Assembly: GCA_905331475.1 (NCBI GenBank)
Contig: CAJNYU010002478.1
Location: 124,001-188,000, forward strand
DNA: 64,000 nucleotides
Source: Rotaria socialis
Lineage: Eukaryota > Rotifera > Eurotatoria > Philodinida > Philodinidae
Reading direction: 5' to 3'
A program made the position numbers and the translations under genes. The notes beneath the pieces are model-generated. The model had not been told where the DNA came from. It was given only the letters and a program-made list of their open reading frames with translations, and made no database searches. Every line of letters begins with the position of its first letter. Position 1 is the first letter of the stretch. Positions 1-12,469 of the stretch are shown here, one piece after another.

Positions 1-258
1 ACGTTTGATTAAATTTGATGATACGAAGAAAGTCCCGGTTATTAAACAAGTAAAAGATGTTGTTGAGAACATCAATCTTGTTCAAGTAAATATAAATGAT
101 TTTTGTTGTTGTAAAGATTTGTTTTTGATTGATTTTTTCAGGCTAAGAAGTTAGTTGAATCAATTCCTCAAGTTCTTCGAGATAATTTAAGCAAAGCTGA
201 TGCTGAAACAATGAAAGCTAAAATTGAAGCTGCTGGTGGTGTGTGTGTAGTTGAATGA
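1..258 (+). CDS. MRPL12: Mitochondrial ribosomal protein L12 (bL12m), 3' end only
   Basis: Two exons are visible, 2-85 and 142-258, with a 56-bp intron that has gtaaat and ttttcag ends. The joined reading gives about 66 C-terminal residues including INLVQAKKLVESIPQ and KAKIEAAGG, ending VCVVE. This is the C-terminal domain of L7/L12, the stalk protein that recruits translation factors to the ribosome. The form ending in a V-x-E tail resembles the animal mitochondrial L12. The 5' part lies outside the window. The neighbour on the same strand, NDUFV1, is also a nuclear gene for a mitochondrial protein, but 0.9 kb separates them and nothing shows co-transcription. Confidence 0.9.
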
Positions 259-1171
259 GAGAAATTTCGTGTTTGTCAGCCTAGGCTAGTTTGTTTTCTT
301 GTTCTTTTGTTAACTTTTGTTTTTTTTTGTAAAAAAAAAGAAGAACAAATAGAAGAACATCATGTTTTTACTTCATTTTTGTCGATATTCTACTAGCAAG
401 AAGCAAAATCATATGCGTAGAGAGTTTTGTTACTAGAAAAAAAAAAATTTCCTACTCGTTTTAGATAAAAACAAAAGGAAGTGATGCATTAGAATAGAAA
501 TGCAATGGTGATGCTGCACCGGTATTACATACGAGTTTGAACTTGTCTAAACATGCATTTAATTATATGATATTTGTCAAGTAGGTAAACGAATTATAAA
601 ACTATGGTGATTATGAATTGATTCCTTTATTTTTGCTTTTGGATCGGTTGGTGATTTCAAGAAAATGACTGAATTCGATTTTATAATAAATCACTAAACG
701 TTGCTAGTTTGAGAAAGACGTACTTTGACAATTCAATTAGGTTTTTAGAAAAAAAATTCAGCTATTTTCTTGACGAGATCACTGTCGAACCAGAAAATCA
801 GAAATCAATCGAAGACTAGGATTATTTTATCATCTTCACCAGTATAGTCTACAAACAAATATTTAGACCAACACAAAACTGTAGATGAGACCAATACATT
901 ATCATTATTGTATCTTAAACTTGGGATGGAAAGTAAATCATCAGTGTCATATTATAATATTATACTTTGCTTTTTATTCATGAAGAGTCTAACAAACGAA
1001 TGATTAAAATTAAAACGAGAATAAATTGATTCTTTTCGAAGAATTTGATATGCTCATATTTGTTTTTTCGTTTGATTCTCTGTTTCTATATACAATTTAG
1101 GGCATATTCTAAAAATGATCTATGTTTTAGATAGAAATAAATTTATTTATTTCGTTAAACGGAGGCTAATA
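259..1171. other. Intergenic, MRPL12 to NDUFV1
   Basis: AT-rich sequence holding the MRPL12 3' UTR and the NDUFV1 upstream region. I see no coding signal, RNA gene or repeat family here. Confidence 0.6.
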
Positions 1172-4100
1172 ATGGCTCTCACGAAACGTCTTCCACTTGC
1201 GACGTGTAAATTTAATATTAGTTTTCATGTTAAACATTAATTTATATCCATTGTAATTTTTAGTTCTTCAATTGAGTAGTCGACATTTAGCTACTCAAGC
1301 AACATCATCACCTGCAGCAACAAATCCACCAAAAGCACAAGCGCCAGCAACACCACCGCCAGCTCCACCCCAAAAAGTCTGTTGAATATATAAAGAGATT
1401 TTGACAAACTAATTTTTTTTCTTTTTTAATTCAGACCAAATTCGGCCCATTGAAAGATGAAGATCGTATTTTTACTAATCTTTACGGTCGTCACGATTGG
1501 CATCTAAAAGGAGCAATGTCTCGAGTATGTTTCTATTTTTTGTAATTAAAATTATTTTAAATACAAATTATAAATAGGGTGATTGGCACAAAACAAAAGA
1601 AATAGTTTTGAAAGGTTCAGGTTGGATCATTGATGAAGTTAAAAAAAGTGGATTACGAGGTCGCGGTGGTGCTGGTTTTCCATCTGGTTTAAAATGGAGT
1701 TTTATGAATAAACCTTTCGATGGACGACCAAAATATTTAGTTATTAATGCTGATGAAGGTAAACATGATGAGCTTTTGTTTAAATACATAGTATGTATCA
1801 ATATTTTTGTTTTTGCAGGTGAACCTGGCACTTGCAAAGATCGAGAAATTATGCGTCATGACCCACATAAACTTCTTGAAGGTTGTCTAATTGCTGGCCA
1901 CGCAATGGGTGCACGTGCTGCCTATATTTATATTCGAGGAGAATTTTATAATGAAGGTTCAAATTTACAAACAGCTATTCATGAAGTAGATATTTTTTTG
2001 AACATTAAATATCTAAGTAGAATCTATCAATAAAATTCATTACTAGGCATATCAAGCTGGTTTACTTGGCAAAAATGCTTGTGGAACTGGTTATGATTTC
2101 GATATATTTGTTCATCGTGGTGCTGGTGCTTATATATGTGGAGAAGAGACTGTAGATATTTATTAATTAATTTGATTTAAAACCATGAAAACGAATGTTT
2201 TTCTTCTTCTTAGGCATTAATCGAATCCTTAGAAGGCAAACAGGGTAAACCACGTTTGAAACCACCATTCCCAGCTGATATTGGTTTATTTGGTTGTCCA
2301 ACAACTGTAACTAACGTTGAAACAGTTGCTGTTGCACCGGAAATCTGTCGTCGTGGTGGTGATTGGTTTGCTTCGTTTGGACGCGAAAGAAATCGTGGAA
2401 CTAAAGTTTGTTTGTTTTCCTTTCGTTTTTTCTTATCAAAACTTATTTGTTTATTTATTTAGTTATTTTGTATAAGTGGACATGTGAATAACCCAGTAAC
2501 AGTTGAAGAAGAAATGTCAATACCATTGAAAGAACTTATTGAAAGACACGCTGGAGGTGTTCGCGGTGGATGGGATAATTTATTAGCAATTATTCCAGGT
2601 GGATCATCAGTACCTTTGATACCAAAAAAGTAATTAATTGGCATACTTGAAGAATGATATTATTTAAATCTTTTTTAATATTTTAGAATATGTGAAGATG
2701 TTTTAATGGACTTTGATGCACTCGTTGCTGTTCAATCAGGTTTGGGTACAGCAGCCGTTATTGTTATGGATAAATCAACGGATGTTATCAAAGCTATTGC
2801 TCGTCTTTCGGATTTCTATCAACACGAATCATGTGGACAAGTAAATAATAATGTTTTATTTATATTGATGTTCAATCGAAGTTATTTAATCAAACAGAGA
2901 ATTTTACAGATATTATTTGATATGAATTAAACTAAATTTAAACAACCGTCATAGTATGAAAATATGTTATACATATGAAAGTTACAAGCGAGTCGTGTAA
3001 AATGAAATTATACTTGAAAAATAAGGAGATTTTTGGATGATAATCAAACTGTTCGTTTTAATAATTATATTTTAACAAAAAAGATAGAATTTGTCAAAAA
3101 AAAATGGGCTTAACATATGTTGAAGTTTTCAATCTATTCGACATCTCTCGTTTTTGATATCTTTTTGTTGACCTCAAATAAATGATAGTTTTAAAAATAG
3201 CATGTTTTCTTTGAAAAAGAAATCTAATTAATCAATCTTAATTCCTAAACTGTTTGTGAAAATTTTGAAAAACAATTTCACGAACACTTGATTTTGTGTT
3301 CGAAAAACAAAAAACAATATTTGGGCAGGGGCATTCTTAAGTATAAACATAATTCATCCGATTATTTTTTTTTCTTGTGAGACATTGTGTACCAACAGTG
3401 AAATAAAATAGTTTAATTGCCAAATTTTACTTCAAAAGAAGTCATTAAATAGAGTTATTCAAATAGGGCATGAATAGTCATTGCCAAGGTGCTTGATAGT
3501 TCTTGCTTAGCTTTTATATCGACGAATTAGTGTATCTTATATTTTTTTCTCATAATGAAAACTGCTCGGTTCAAATTTTTTCGCGCCTGACCAATTTTAT
3601 AACAAGACTTGAACTTGAAAAACAATAGTCAGCCGTTTACGTTCAGATATGTTATAACAGCGTCATAAATAAATGGACCAAAACTTTCGCTAGATAGATC
3701 ATAAAACTGAACGGAAAGTGAAAAAAATTGTCTGAAAGAATCCAACTAAAAACTTTCTGTGTTTGTTCATTTATAGGTTAGTTTGAAATAAAACATCTAT
3801 GATTGTTACTTGTAACTTGACTTCAGATAATATACTTTTATGACACCATTTTTATTTAACTTTAGTTCTTTTTAATAAACTATCATTTTGACGCGATCCT
3901 ATATGTAAATATAATTACATTGATAAAGAAAATAATTATATTATTTAGTGTACGCCATGTCGTGAAGGAACTGGTTGGCTAGCTAAAATGATGAATCGAT
4001 TTGGTAAGAAAATAGATTTCATTCGACTTGATTTATTTATGTTTGTAATTTAGTAACTGGCAATGCCCGTCCAGCAGAAATTGATATGATTTGGGAATTA

Positions 4101-4326
4101 TCAAAACAAATTGAAGGTCATACAATTTGTGCTTTAGGTGATGCTGCTGCATGGCCTGTTCAAGTAAAATTTTCGATATTGAAAAGCAGAACCTAGTTTC
4201 ATTGTTATAAAAATTTATTTCATGTAGGGTCTTATTCGACATTTTCGACCAGAAATAGAACGTCGTATGGCTGAATATGCCGCAAAACATGGTGATGCCA
4301 AAACAATCAATGCCAGTGCTCATTGA
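1172..4326 (+). CDS. NDUFV1: NADH:ubiquinone oxidoreductase flavoprotein 1, 51 kDa subunit (complete, 12 exons)
   Basis: Exons: 1172-1205, 1264-1376, 1435-1524, 1578-1758, 1819-1985, 2047-2151, 2214-2405, 2463-2629, 2687-2840, 3949-4003, 4054-4163, 4228-4326. They join in frame to about 488 residues (the human protein has 464). This complex I subunit takes electrons from NADH through FMN into iron-sulfur cluster N3 in the matrix arm. Visible are a Pro/Ala-rich mitochondrial leader (residues 1-49), the glycine-rich FMN/NADH motif GRGGAGFP (about 107-114), [18 protein letters not shown], and the N3 cysteines C399-x2-C402-x2-C405 with C445 in GHTICALGD. All catalytic landmarks are intact. The start is the first ATG in frame with the leader. 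Intron 9 (2841-3948, 1.1 kb) is far longer than the others (about 50-75 bp). Confidence 0.97.
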
Positions 4327-4428
4327 ACTTAATGAATACTCTAGTTTTTCCTAACCATCTTTTGCTGCTTTTTTTTTATTGTACAGAGTATTTCTAGATC
4401 AGAGTTCTTTCCCTCCCTTATACGGCCA

Positions 4429-4434
4429 AATAAA
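4429..4434 (+). terminator. Probable polyadenylation signal of NDUFV1
   Basis: AATAAA lies about 100 bp after the NDUFV1 stop and before the oppositely oriented ninjurin stop. It is the first canonical signal on this strand after the gene. Confidence 0.55.
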
Positions 4435-4471
4435 CTCCATAAGAAATTTAATTGAAACATTTTATTTTTAA

Positions 4472-4957
4472 TTAAACAGCTGTCGTACTATTTAGTGTTT
4501 GTGAAAGAATTGCTGGCTCAACAGCAACAATAACACTAAGAACAACATTAATTACAGTTATAAAAAGGGATATTATAAGAGAAAAATTATTTAAAGATAT
4601 TAAGCGATGTTGCCGTTGTTTTTTTCCTAAATCATCTGTACCTAATAGAACCAAAACACAAGCATTTATAACTTGAAAAACTATTGATGCACAAACAAGT
4701 CCTAATCCAACTGCCCAAAGCGTGTCTTTGTTATCTTTATTACCAAGTAGAGTTTTCAATTGTACAGCATTTGTTGCTAGTAGTGCAATTTCTAAATTAC
4801 TAATAGCTACAGTTTTTTTTGTTGCATAACTATTAACTGTAGTTTTTCCTTGATCTAATTTATTGGGATCATCGTTAGAATCTTCGAAAGTCATGTCACG
4901 CCTCGGCATTCTAGATTTAATCAGAAGATTTAAATTAATCAAGCACTCGTTTCTCAC
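4472..4957 (-). CDS. Ninjurin family membrane protein
   Basis: One uninterrupted frame of up to 161 residues. The likeliest start is the internal methionine of MPRRDMTFED (base 4909, giving 145 residues); an in-frame ATG at 4957 adds 16 residues unlike the family. The ninjurin core is clear: NSYATKKTVAISNLEIALLA, the conserved amphipathic segment, then NAVQLKTLL and two hydrophobic helices (around LWAVGLGLVCASIVFQVINA and FSLIISLFITVINVVLSVIV). Ninjurins are small plasma-membrane proteins. Vertebrate NINJ1 oligomerises to rupture membranes during lytic cell death, and insect members act in adhesion and stress responses; which role applies here cannot be read from sequence. A reverse-strand AATAAA (tttatt, 4375-4380) lies inside the NDUFV1 3' region, so the two transcripts probably overlap tail to tail. 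Confidence 0.9.
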   Translation of the reverse strand: MRNECLINLNLLIKSRMPRRDMTFEDSNDDPNKLDQGKTTVNSYATKKTVAISNLEIALLATNAVQLKTLLGNKDNKDTLWAVGLGLVCASIVFQVINACVLVLLGTDDLGKKQRQHRLISLNNFSLIISLFITVINVVLSVIVAVEPAILSQTLNSTTAV

Positions 4958-7900
4958 TTAACTTACATTTTACTGTTAATAATAAAGTCTTTAACAATGT
5001 AACGTCGTTTGTTAGCAATACTCCTCCGTGTACACGAAATAACCTATGTGAAAAATAAAAGACTTATGATACTAACGAATTGACGACAGTTAACAAATGA
5101 TAAAAAGATCTTCTTGGCTATTGACGTAAAAGACGAGAATAAATATGAAAAACAATTTCTTAACTCTTACATATAAAAAATATTTGTTCTCAAACAAATA
5201 TTTGAATAGATAGCATATATCACGCTTTTCGTTTTTCATGTGTGCCTCATCTGATATATAGCTAAGAATTGTTTTATCTTTGAATAAAAATGTTCGTTTA
5301 ATTAAAATGCATATTTCTTGCATTGATGTTTTCACACTATTGGTTTTCGTGTTTTGTTTAAGAAAATAATGTGGCCTATAACTACAATAAATTGTATCTA
5401 TCTTTCTTTTATCAAGTCATATTTGAATTGTTTATTCATGAATCATCTACTGAATTCTCCTTTTGAATATCAAGTAGCAACAGTCGAAATATAATGCAAA
5501 TCACATCTGAATACTGTTGTTTTTGTGTTTTTGTTTCTATTCGAGTAATGTAAAATGTTGAAATTTTTGTTAGACATTTCTAAATGATAGATTCATATTT
5601 AAAAAAATATGCCTTTCATAAACAGCAGATAATTGAGATTTTGAAAAAACGAACATCGCTAGGTAACGGATAGGATGTGTTCATGTTGTTAAATTGTTTC
5701 AATCATGGATTAATAACTTTGTGACAATAAAATGAAAATTCTTCATATAAAAGAGATAACAAATAATAGAAGAACTGCAGGTTTGTTTCTTTTTGCCATT
5801 GTTATAAAATTGCTGGGACATGCGTTTTTAACGATGAACGAATCAAAATTAAAATAGAACTGAATTTTTTTTGAAAAGCTCCAGCAAAATTATTTGTATC
5901 TTAGATATAATTGAAATTTTGTTTTTCATTAAAACAGATTCTCTTGTAAACAGTATGGTAGATATATAGAGCTCAAATTATTAGATTAAATTTTTCTTTT
6001 TTGTTTTCTTTAATAAAATATTTTTCTTACTAATAAAACTCACGTTCTGTCCACGATTAAAATCTGTTTAATCAATATATCCATAATTGAAAAAAGAAAT
6101 TAAAGAATCAACACAGAAATTAGTAGTTTTACTGTACTTTATTGATCAAGGAAATCCTTCTTTTAAATTACGATCAAGTCTTATCACAGTCTCTTTTTCA
6201 TTAACAAAAGAAATGTTCATTCAAGTCTTACCAAATCTCATTGAACAATTTATCAAGCAACGAAAACTTGGTTTACGTTTTTTTTTCATCGTATAATGAA
6301 TGATACAAGGCATCCTCTCCCCAACTATTTCTAGCTATGAGAATGCAAGAAAAGAAAAATCAATAACAAAAGAAGGATCACGTTGATCTCTAATGATGTT
6401 GAACATATTGTGTCATGATAAATATATATTTATATTTATATGTGAGTGTATGTGTCTGTGTGTTTCTAAGATGGATCATCAATCATGTAGGCGGACTATG
6501 TGGAATCTTACGCCTGTGGAAGAAGAATTCATAATAACGATTCGTAACATGCTATATAAAAAGTCTCTTGAATTATAGGCTAAGAAATTTCGAGTCTCAT
6601 CAAACGTGGCAAACAGAAGAGAGATACGTTATCATAGAGTATGTCAGATGTTTTTGATAGCAGCTTATGAAAGACCTACAATACAATTTAGCAGCGACAT
6701 ACTACAGAGGGTGGCATTACCACAAACTGACATCAACCATCGCCTATGAATAAAATCTCATTAAAGTGTCTGAACGAGTTCTTTTCTTTATTTCTGTAGA
6801 ATAAGTAAATTAAGGTTGAATTGGCTTCTTTCAAATTAAATAGAATAAAAATTCTCTCTTTAACTATATACTAAGAGTAGCACGTCTTACTGGAAATTTC
6901 AATCATGCATTGATTGAATTAACAAGCTTGATTTCTGAAGCAAATACTGAAGCAAAAAAAGATTTATCTTACATTCCAGTGTATAAATGATATTATAGTT
7001 CGATTTATCTATGCAAAACCATTAGCTACGCTGTGCATGGGCTGCTTTAATCATTCATAGAATCATTTAATCAGAAAACAAAATTACTGCTACATTCATT
7101 GTAGAATTGTTTACAAAAAAATTGAAGATTTTCTAATAGTATTTATCCTCGAACAGTGCGTAGTTGTAATCATCTTAAATGTATCATTTATAACATTTTA
7201 TATACGTTCAAAATGGACATTAACTACTCCTATTCATTATTACTTTATAAGATTGAAGAAATATACGACGTAGAATGTGAAAAATTTTATTGCAAAGAAT
7301 TGATTATTTGCTGCTAGAAAAGACCAAGTTTGAGATTTTCTTACTTAGTCAAAGATTCATGAAATCGACTCTTCGTCTAGTCCATTAAGTAATCATTTTA
7401 CATACATTCTGTTTTCGTCGACTGCCATTTAGTCTTGCTGAATAGAGCCGTATTCACTCTGTCAGATGGTACATCATCTATTACTCTCTTTTTTCTTGAA
7501 AGCAAAATAGTTTTAATCAAGTCTTATATCATTTTGATGGTCTTCACAACGGTCAATGTTTCATCTGCTTTGATGTTGAACGATTTCATTCGGTAACGTA
7601 TCATTTATCAAATGCAAATTGTTGATTAAATTATTCAAATTGAAATAATCTTTTGATAGACTGCACGTAAATATTTTAAATTGAATATGAATTCTTCATA
7701 TAGTTAATTTTTCAATACTTAAGAAATGCTTGAATAGACACATACGATAAGTAAGCATCCCGCACATTTATACGTAGAACTGAATGGCATAGATTCAGAG
7801 GAAATGGAAATAAAACATTGAAATATTAACTAGCGATTATTAGCCCAGTCAAGTATTTGATATTCAGTCATGAACATGAGGAGTTCAGGTAAAAACTTAG

Positions 7901-10053
7901 CAGATCGATTCACATGCAAGATCTAATAAAATAGTCAGTGCGAGTTTCACTATAAGATAATATATATAGAATCAACCTGATCATTAATGATATCTCGATA
8001 TTTTAAAATATTTTCACTTCATTAATAAACAACTTATACGAAAGTAAAAAACTGAAAGTGAGTGTTATCATCGGTAACTGATTTATAGTACTCGATAATA
8101 GGCACAGAGATTGAAAGTTATATTGTTTGCTAAAAGAATTAATTTTTCGTGAAAATTTTGTTTTCAGATGATGATGAACCATAGAAAGAAATATCTGAAT
8201 AAATGAATTTAATAATAAATTATCAAAAAGTGAACATGATTCATTGCAATGAAAAAACACTCATGTGTCATGTATGTTTCTATGATTGTGACATTTGGAA
8301 TTAAATTCACATATCATTACAGTAACATCGACAATCAGTAAACTCATCATGAACTACATGAACAAGATTTTAACAGCAGAGAAATACACGATGAACCCTG
8401 TGTCACACTTGTGTAAAAATCCGAATGATTTCTTTTCCTTATTGCTACTTACGGGAAAGAGTAAATATGAAAACTTTCGTAGGACATAGCAATTCAAAAA
8501 CTGTATCTTGACTGTAAAAATATCTGTTCGATCTCGATTGTGTTCAGTTACAAAAATTGTACAAATGCAAGGCACTAGTACATATATCAATTACATTTAG
8601 ATTTGCTTCAATGTGGACATATAATCACAAAAAAAAGGAATTATCTATTTTGCGCTATGATATATCTTGATGTTTCAATGAATAGTGATGTTCATCTGTC
8701 ACTGCTCTCTTATTGACAGCTTTCTCTCGCTACGCATCTCCTAAGTCAACGGAAAACACTGAATATTTAATATTATGAATAATCACGCGAGACCCTAAGC
8801 AATAATCTCAATTTATTAAAACATAAAACTCTATTAATATCGAATAAAATAATAAATAAATAACAACCAACAATTTTTTCTCATTAGTTAATTGAAAGGT
8901 CAATGAGTTGTAAAGTGATTCTTTTATTTTTTTTTTGATATGCAAAAATTTCGATAGGGAACTATTTTTTGTCAATATAAAATAATCTGTTTTAGAGTAG
9001 AAGATTAATAAGATATTCTCTATTGTAATCTAAAAATATACGCGGCTGTGATATATTTGCTTGATGTAACAATAAAAATTTATAGTATCAAACTACTAGG
9101 TTTTTCTATAAGAATTTTCTATTCGAATGAATAGATATTGATTAGCTTTCAATCAGAAGAACGATATTATTCGCTGCATATTATGAATATGTAAATACAA
9201 TAGTGATCGATTTTCCATACTTCATGATTAGTCGCTTATATACTAAAATCTATGAATAAGTTATTATATTTGAACAAATACTTTCGTCTCCCTATTATTG
9301 TTCAGGTTTTTTAGAAGACCTATGATGCGTAAATATTAATGAACGATATTTCTCCATTAAGATTAAACAAATAATGTGAAGATTACATCTAGAAAGAAAA
9401 TTGATGAAAATCAGAATTCCATTTTCATGACAAAGTCTAAGGATGAATGATTCTACTTTTAATGGTGATGCACTCCAGTTACTACTAGAATAATTGTCGA
9501 GAAGGATGTACTTAACGAAATATCGAGCAATAGGAAATAATCTACTAGTATGCGGATGGCTCAATTCTACGGAAAGATTAATTTTTCGCTTGAGAAAAGT
9601 TTTCATAACAAGTATAAAGAATAAGATAATCCTTTGCTTTGATATAGAGTGCAAAGTAAAAGAAAACGAAAGTTCAAATTCTGTAGATTACAAATGATAT
9701 GCTTATTTTTGGGAAAGATTAATGTATGTGAATCATTTTAATTTTAGACAAAAGTTGCATGCATAGACGATAAAAGCGAGCCGTCTAAAGAAAAATAATT
9801 AAAGAGGACATCAATCATAGACTAGTATAACAAAAGAAACATTTTTATAAAAGTAGAAAAAGAAAAGAAATAATTTTAGATTGACAACAACTTATCATGG
9901 CATATTGTCTGTTTCAATAGTTTCTACTTGCTTTTGTTTATTCAATAGTATAAAATGAAATAAATTCTGTCTATCTTAGAATTGTGAAAAAAGTTTGTCT
10001 TTAAAAACTAAATATCTTATATCAAAACTTTGATTCAAATGTTAATTTTCAGT
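4958..10053. other. Gene-poor stretch with unassigned coding-like fragments
   Basis: No gene could be supported. Short open stretches on the plus strand at about 6087-6296, 6589-6759 and 6874-6990 read like amino-acid-balanced coding sequence, but carry stops or frameshifts and match no family I recognise. The rest is AT-rich without clear repeats. Confidence 0.5.
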
Positions 10054-10296
10054 CATATCCGCAAGGGGGAAACGGCGGGCTTTTGTACTTAAAGTTACTT
10101 TGAGCTACTTCGACGTACTGTAAGCTATTTCAAGTAATTTGCTTTCACCTATTTTTCAACTTCACATTTACTTGAAGTTATCTGAAGTTACTTGTTCTAA
10201 CTTTGTGCTACTTGAGTGATACTTTTAGCTACTTCAAGTAGTGTACTTTGACGTACTTTTGTGCTTTAAGTCCACTGTTTCCCCCTTGCATATCCG
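10054..10296. mobile_element. hAT-like MITE with 8-bp target site duplication
   Basis: A 227-bp element (10062-10288) begins CAAGGGGGAAAC and ends GTTTCCCCCTTG, a perfect 12-bp inverted repeat. It is flanked on both sides by the identical octamer catatccg (10054-10061 and 10289-10296). An 8-bp duplication with short C-A-started termini is the signature of hAT-superfamily transposition. The interior is non-coding and filled with variants of TACTT, AAGTTACTT and CTACTTCAAGTA in both orientations. It is non-autonomous. Confidence 0.85.
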
Positions 10297-10310
10297 CAAT
10301 CCAATTCAGC

Positions 10311-10614
10311 AGTGTTCAAGGACTGAAAAATAGGAATTTCTAATGTACCAAGGAATTGTCAGCGTCGTTGTGATAATTCCTAGAGGAAATGGGAACCAAC
10401 TACCGGTTCCTTCACAGTTCCACCATTCACGAAAGTCGCGATATCGCTACTTTAAAAATAATTTTTGCATGAAATTATTGATTTTCACAATTTTGCAAGT
10501 AAAAATGAGTGTAAGAACAAAAATTATCGTGAATATTCCATATTTTTACTTTTAGTATGCAAATAACTGTAGGGAAACTGATGAGAAATTCCTAATTCTC
10601 AGTCCTTGGACACT
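10311..10614. mobile_element. Second MITE-like element with 31-bp terminal inverted repeats
   Basis: The left end (10311-10341, starting AGTGTTCAAGGACTGA) and right end (10584-10614, ending TCAGTCCTTGGACACT) are inverted copies matching at about 28 of 31 positions. The interior of about 240 bp is non-coding. No target duplication is obvious. It sits 22 bp from the preceding element. The superfamily is uncertain. Confidence 0.75.
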
Positions 10615-10689
10615 CATCGGGTAAACATGGGGGCATCAGCATTGAAGATGCCAAATTGTTTTTTGAAGACGAAACATTTCCTCGTGGTN

Positions 10690-10846
10690 GTTTTTGATCG
10701 TATTTCACCGTATTACGACACGGAGATTTACGATCGTAATACGGAGCCATGTAATACGGCCAAATACGGCGATTTACCGTCGGATACGGCAGAAAACGGC
10801 CGTATACGGCCCGTATTTCACCGTATACGGACGTCGTAAAGCTCGT
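10690..10846. repeat. CCGTAT/ATACGG-rich palindromic cluster
   Basis: About ten copies of ATACGG or its complement CCGTAT, with degenerate neighbours, fall within about 155 bp in both orientations, including the palindromic run gtatacggcccgtat. The segment is much richer in G and C than its surroundings. An undetermined base (n) lies at 10689, at its left edge. Confidence 0.7.
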
Positions 10847-12421
10847 CCTGGGCTATGAAGAAAAATTTAATATTCTACAAGTTTTGATATATGTCGCTAG
10901 TGGTCAAAAAAGCTTCATATAAAATGAACGTAATTTTGCTACTTTAATGATAAATTAAAGTGAAAAAATATCCATAATAAAAATATTCCAGTAAACTCAA
11001 AATGATTCGCTTTTTTTTAAAATCGATTTTACAATTAAGTTAGCTATTTATATCGTAACTCGTTTATCGAAGAAGCCAATCATGATACGGGGAACAAAAC
11101 TTTTGCCCTTACTACTATCTTTTCTTTTCTGTTTGCACTTAAAAATAATTTCTTTATTTCGAAATAATCATTTTACTTAATGGCTTATTTAATTTACAGA
11201 TATTAATTCTCTGATTGAACATTAATTGATATTAAAACTAGAGAAAAAAAACGAAAATTTACGGCTGTAATTGCTTATAATTAAGCACATTTATTATTAA
11301 TTACTTCACCGTTGTAAGTATATTTCTATTAGTTAAACATAATAAAGAAATAAAAATTTGCTTTATTCTTAAATTAGAATTTGCTTTCATTATTTGTTGT
11401 AGAAATGTACTCCCTCAAGATAACTTAAGTAAAGCAAAAGAACGAAAAAAACTTTTATGAGCTCGCTTTGTTTTGTTTCTGTTGTGATAGTATAAGGAAA
11501 AAGAACATCTCCACTTAACCCCTATAAAATTCATTAATTAGTAAAATTATTGTGAAATGATGAGACTAGTATTACAGAAAAGAAACATTCTACAGAAAGA
11601 AAGAAAAAACTAAGATATTTTTGACTTGAATAGCCTAATGTATCCTCCAGCTGCATACCATAGTGTAAACTAGGAATATTTATTTAATCGAAACCATTTT
11701 TGTTAGAAAAACTTGATAACAAATTCACTCAAATTTATAAAAAATTCAAAATATGTAAATTTCTTCATTTGAATATTATGTAAGTCATATGGAGAAAAGA
11801 AACAATGAATGTACGTTGATTGTTTTATCTGTCTTTTTAGCCTTTTGTTTATCAGACATTAAATTTTTATCTTATAAAGTAAAAAAGCAAATACATTTTA
11901 TACTTAACAGTTGTAAATTTGATATGTTTTATACTAATCTGAAATGTCGTTGAATATTATTAACCGAAATTTATCGTGATATGCATTTTTTAAATAATTA
12001 TTATAATGGAATATTCGGTTACAGTGCCCTGATACATACGTATTTCACAATTCAGAAAAGATTATGACTACATTGACCTTCGTTTTTGCTTCAATAAACA
12101 GAAGATTCCACCCATACTATCTTGTCCTGACAGAATAACTTATCATATGATTGTGTTAACCATGAAAAACTTAAGGGCAATAGCTTCTATTATTATTAAC
12201 TCTCAAGTTGATTAAGTGTATTCGAAAAGAAAAAGTATATTTTGATATGAGTAGTGATATGATAAGAAAAAATTGAATTTCGTTGTTCTTTTTCTCAAAA
12301 AACGAAAGGAATCATATTGTAGAATCAAGACTAAAACTCTTCTCCCTCCTAAGTTCTATTATTCATAAGCCTGTCGAATAGAAAATAAAAGTAAATTGAT
12401 ATTAAGAAGAAAAAAATGTCC

Positions 12422-12438
12422 TATATATATATATATAT

Positions 12439-12469
<31 letters not shown>
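12422..12469. repeat. Compound (TA)n(GA)n microsatellite
   Basis: A TA run at 12422-12441 is followed by a GA run to about 12469. Confidence 0.9.

Noticed and set aside
7420..7490. Possible reverse-transcriptase fragment reading FRRLPFSLAE
   Set aside because: It recalls the LPFGL motif of gypsy-type enzymes, but a stop follows at once, the next block needs a frameshift, and no upstream DxxSGY-type sequence or catalytic box is present.
10606..10839. Open frame across the N and the CCGTAT cluster
   Set aside because: It spans a transposon end, an unresolved base and repeat DNA; the translation is merely the repeat.
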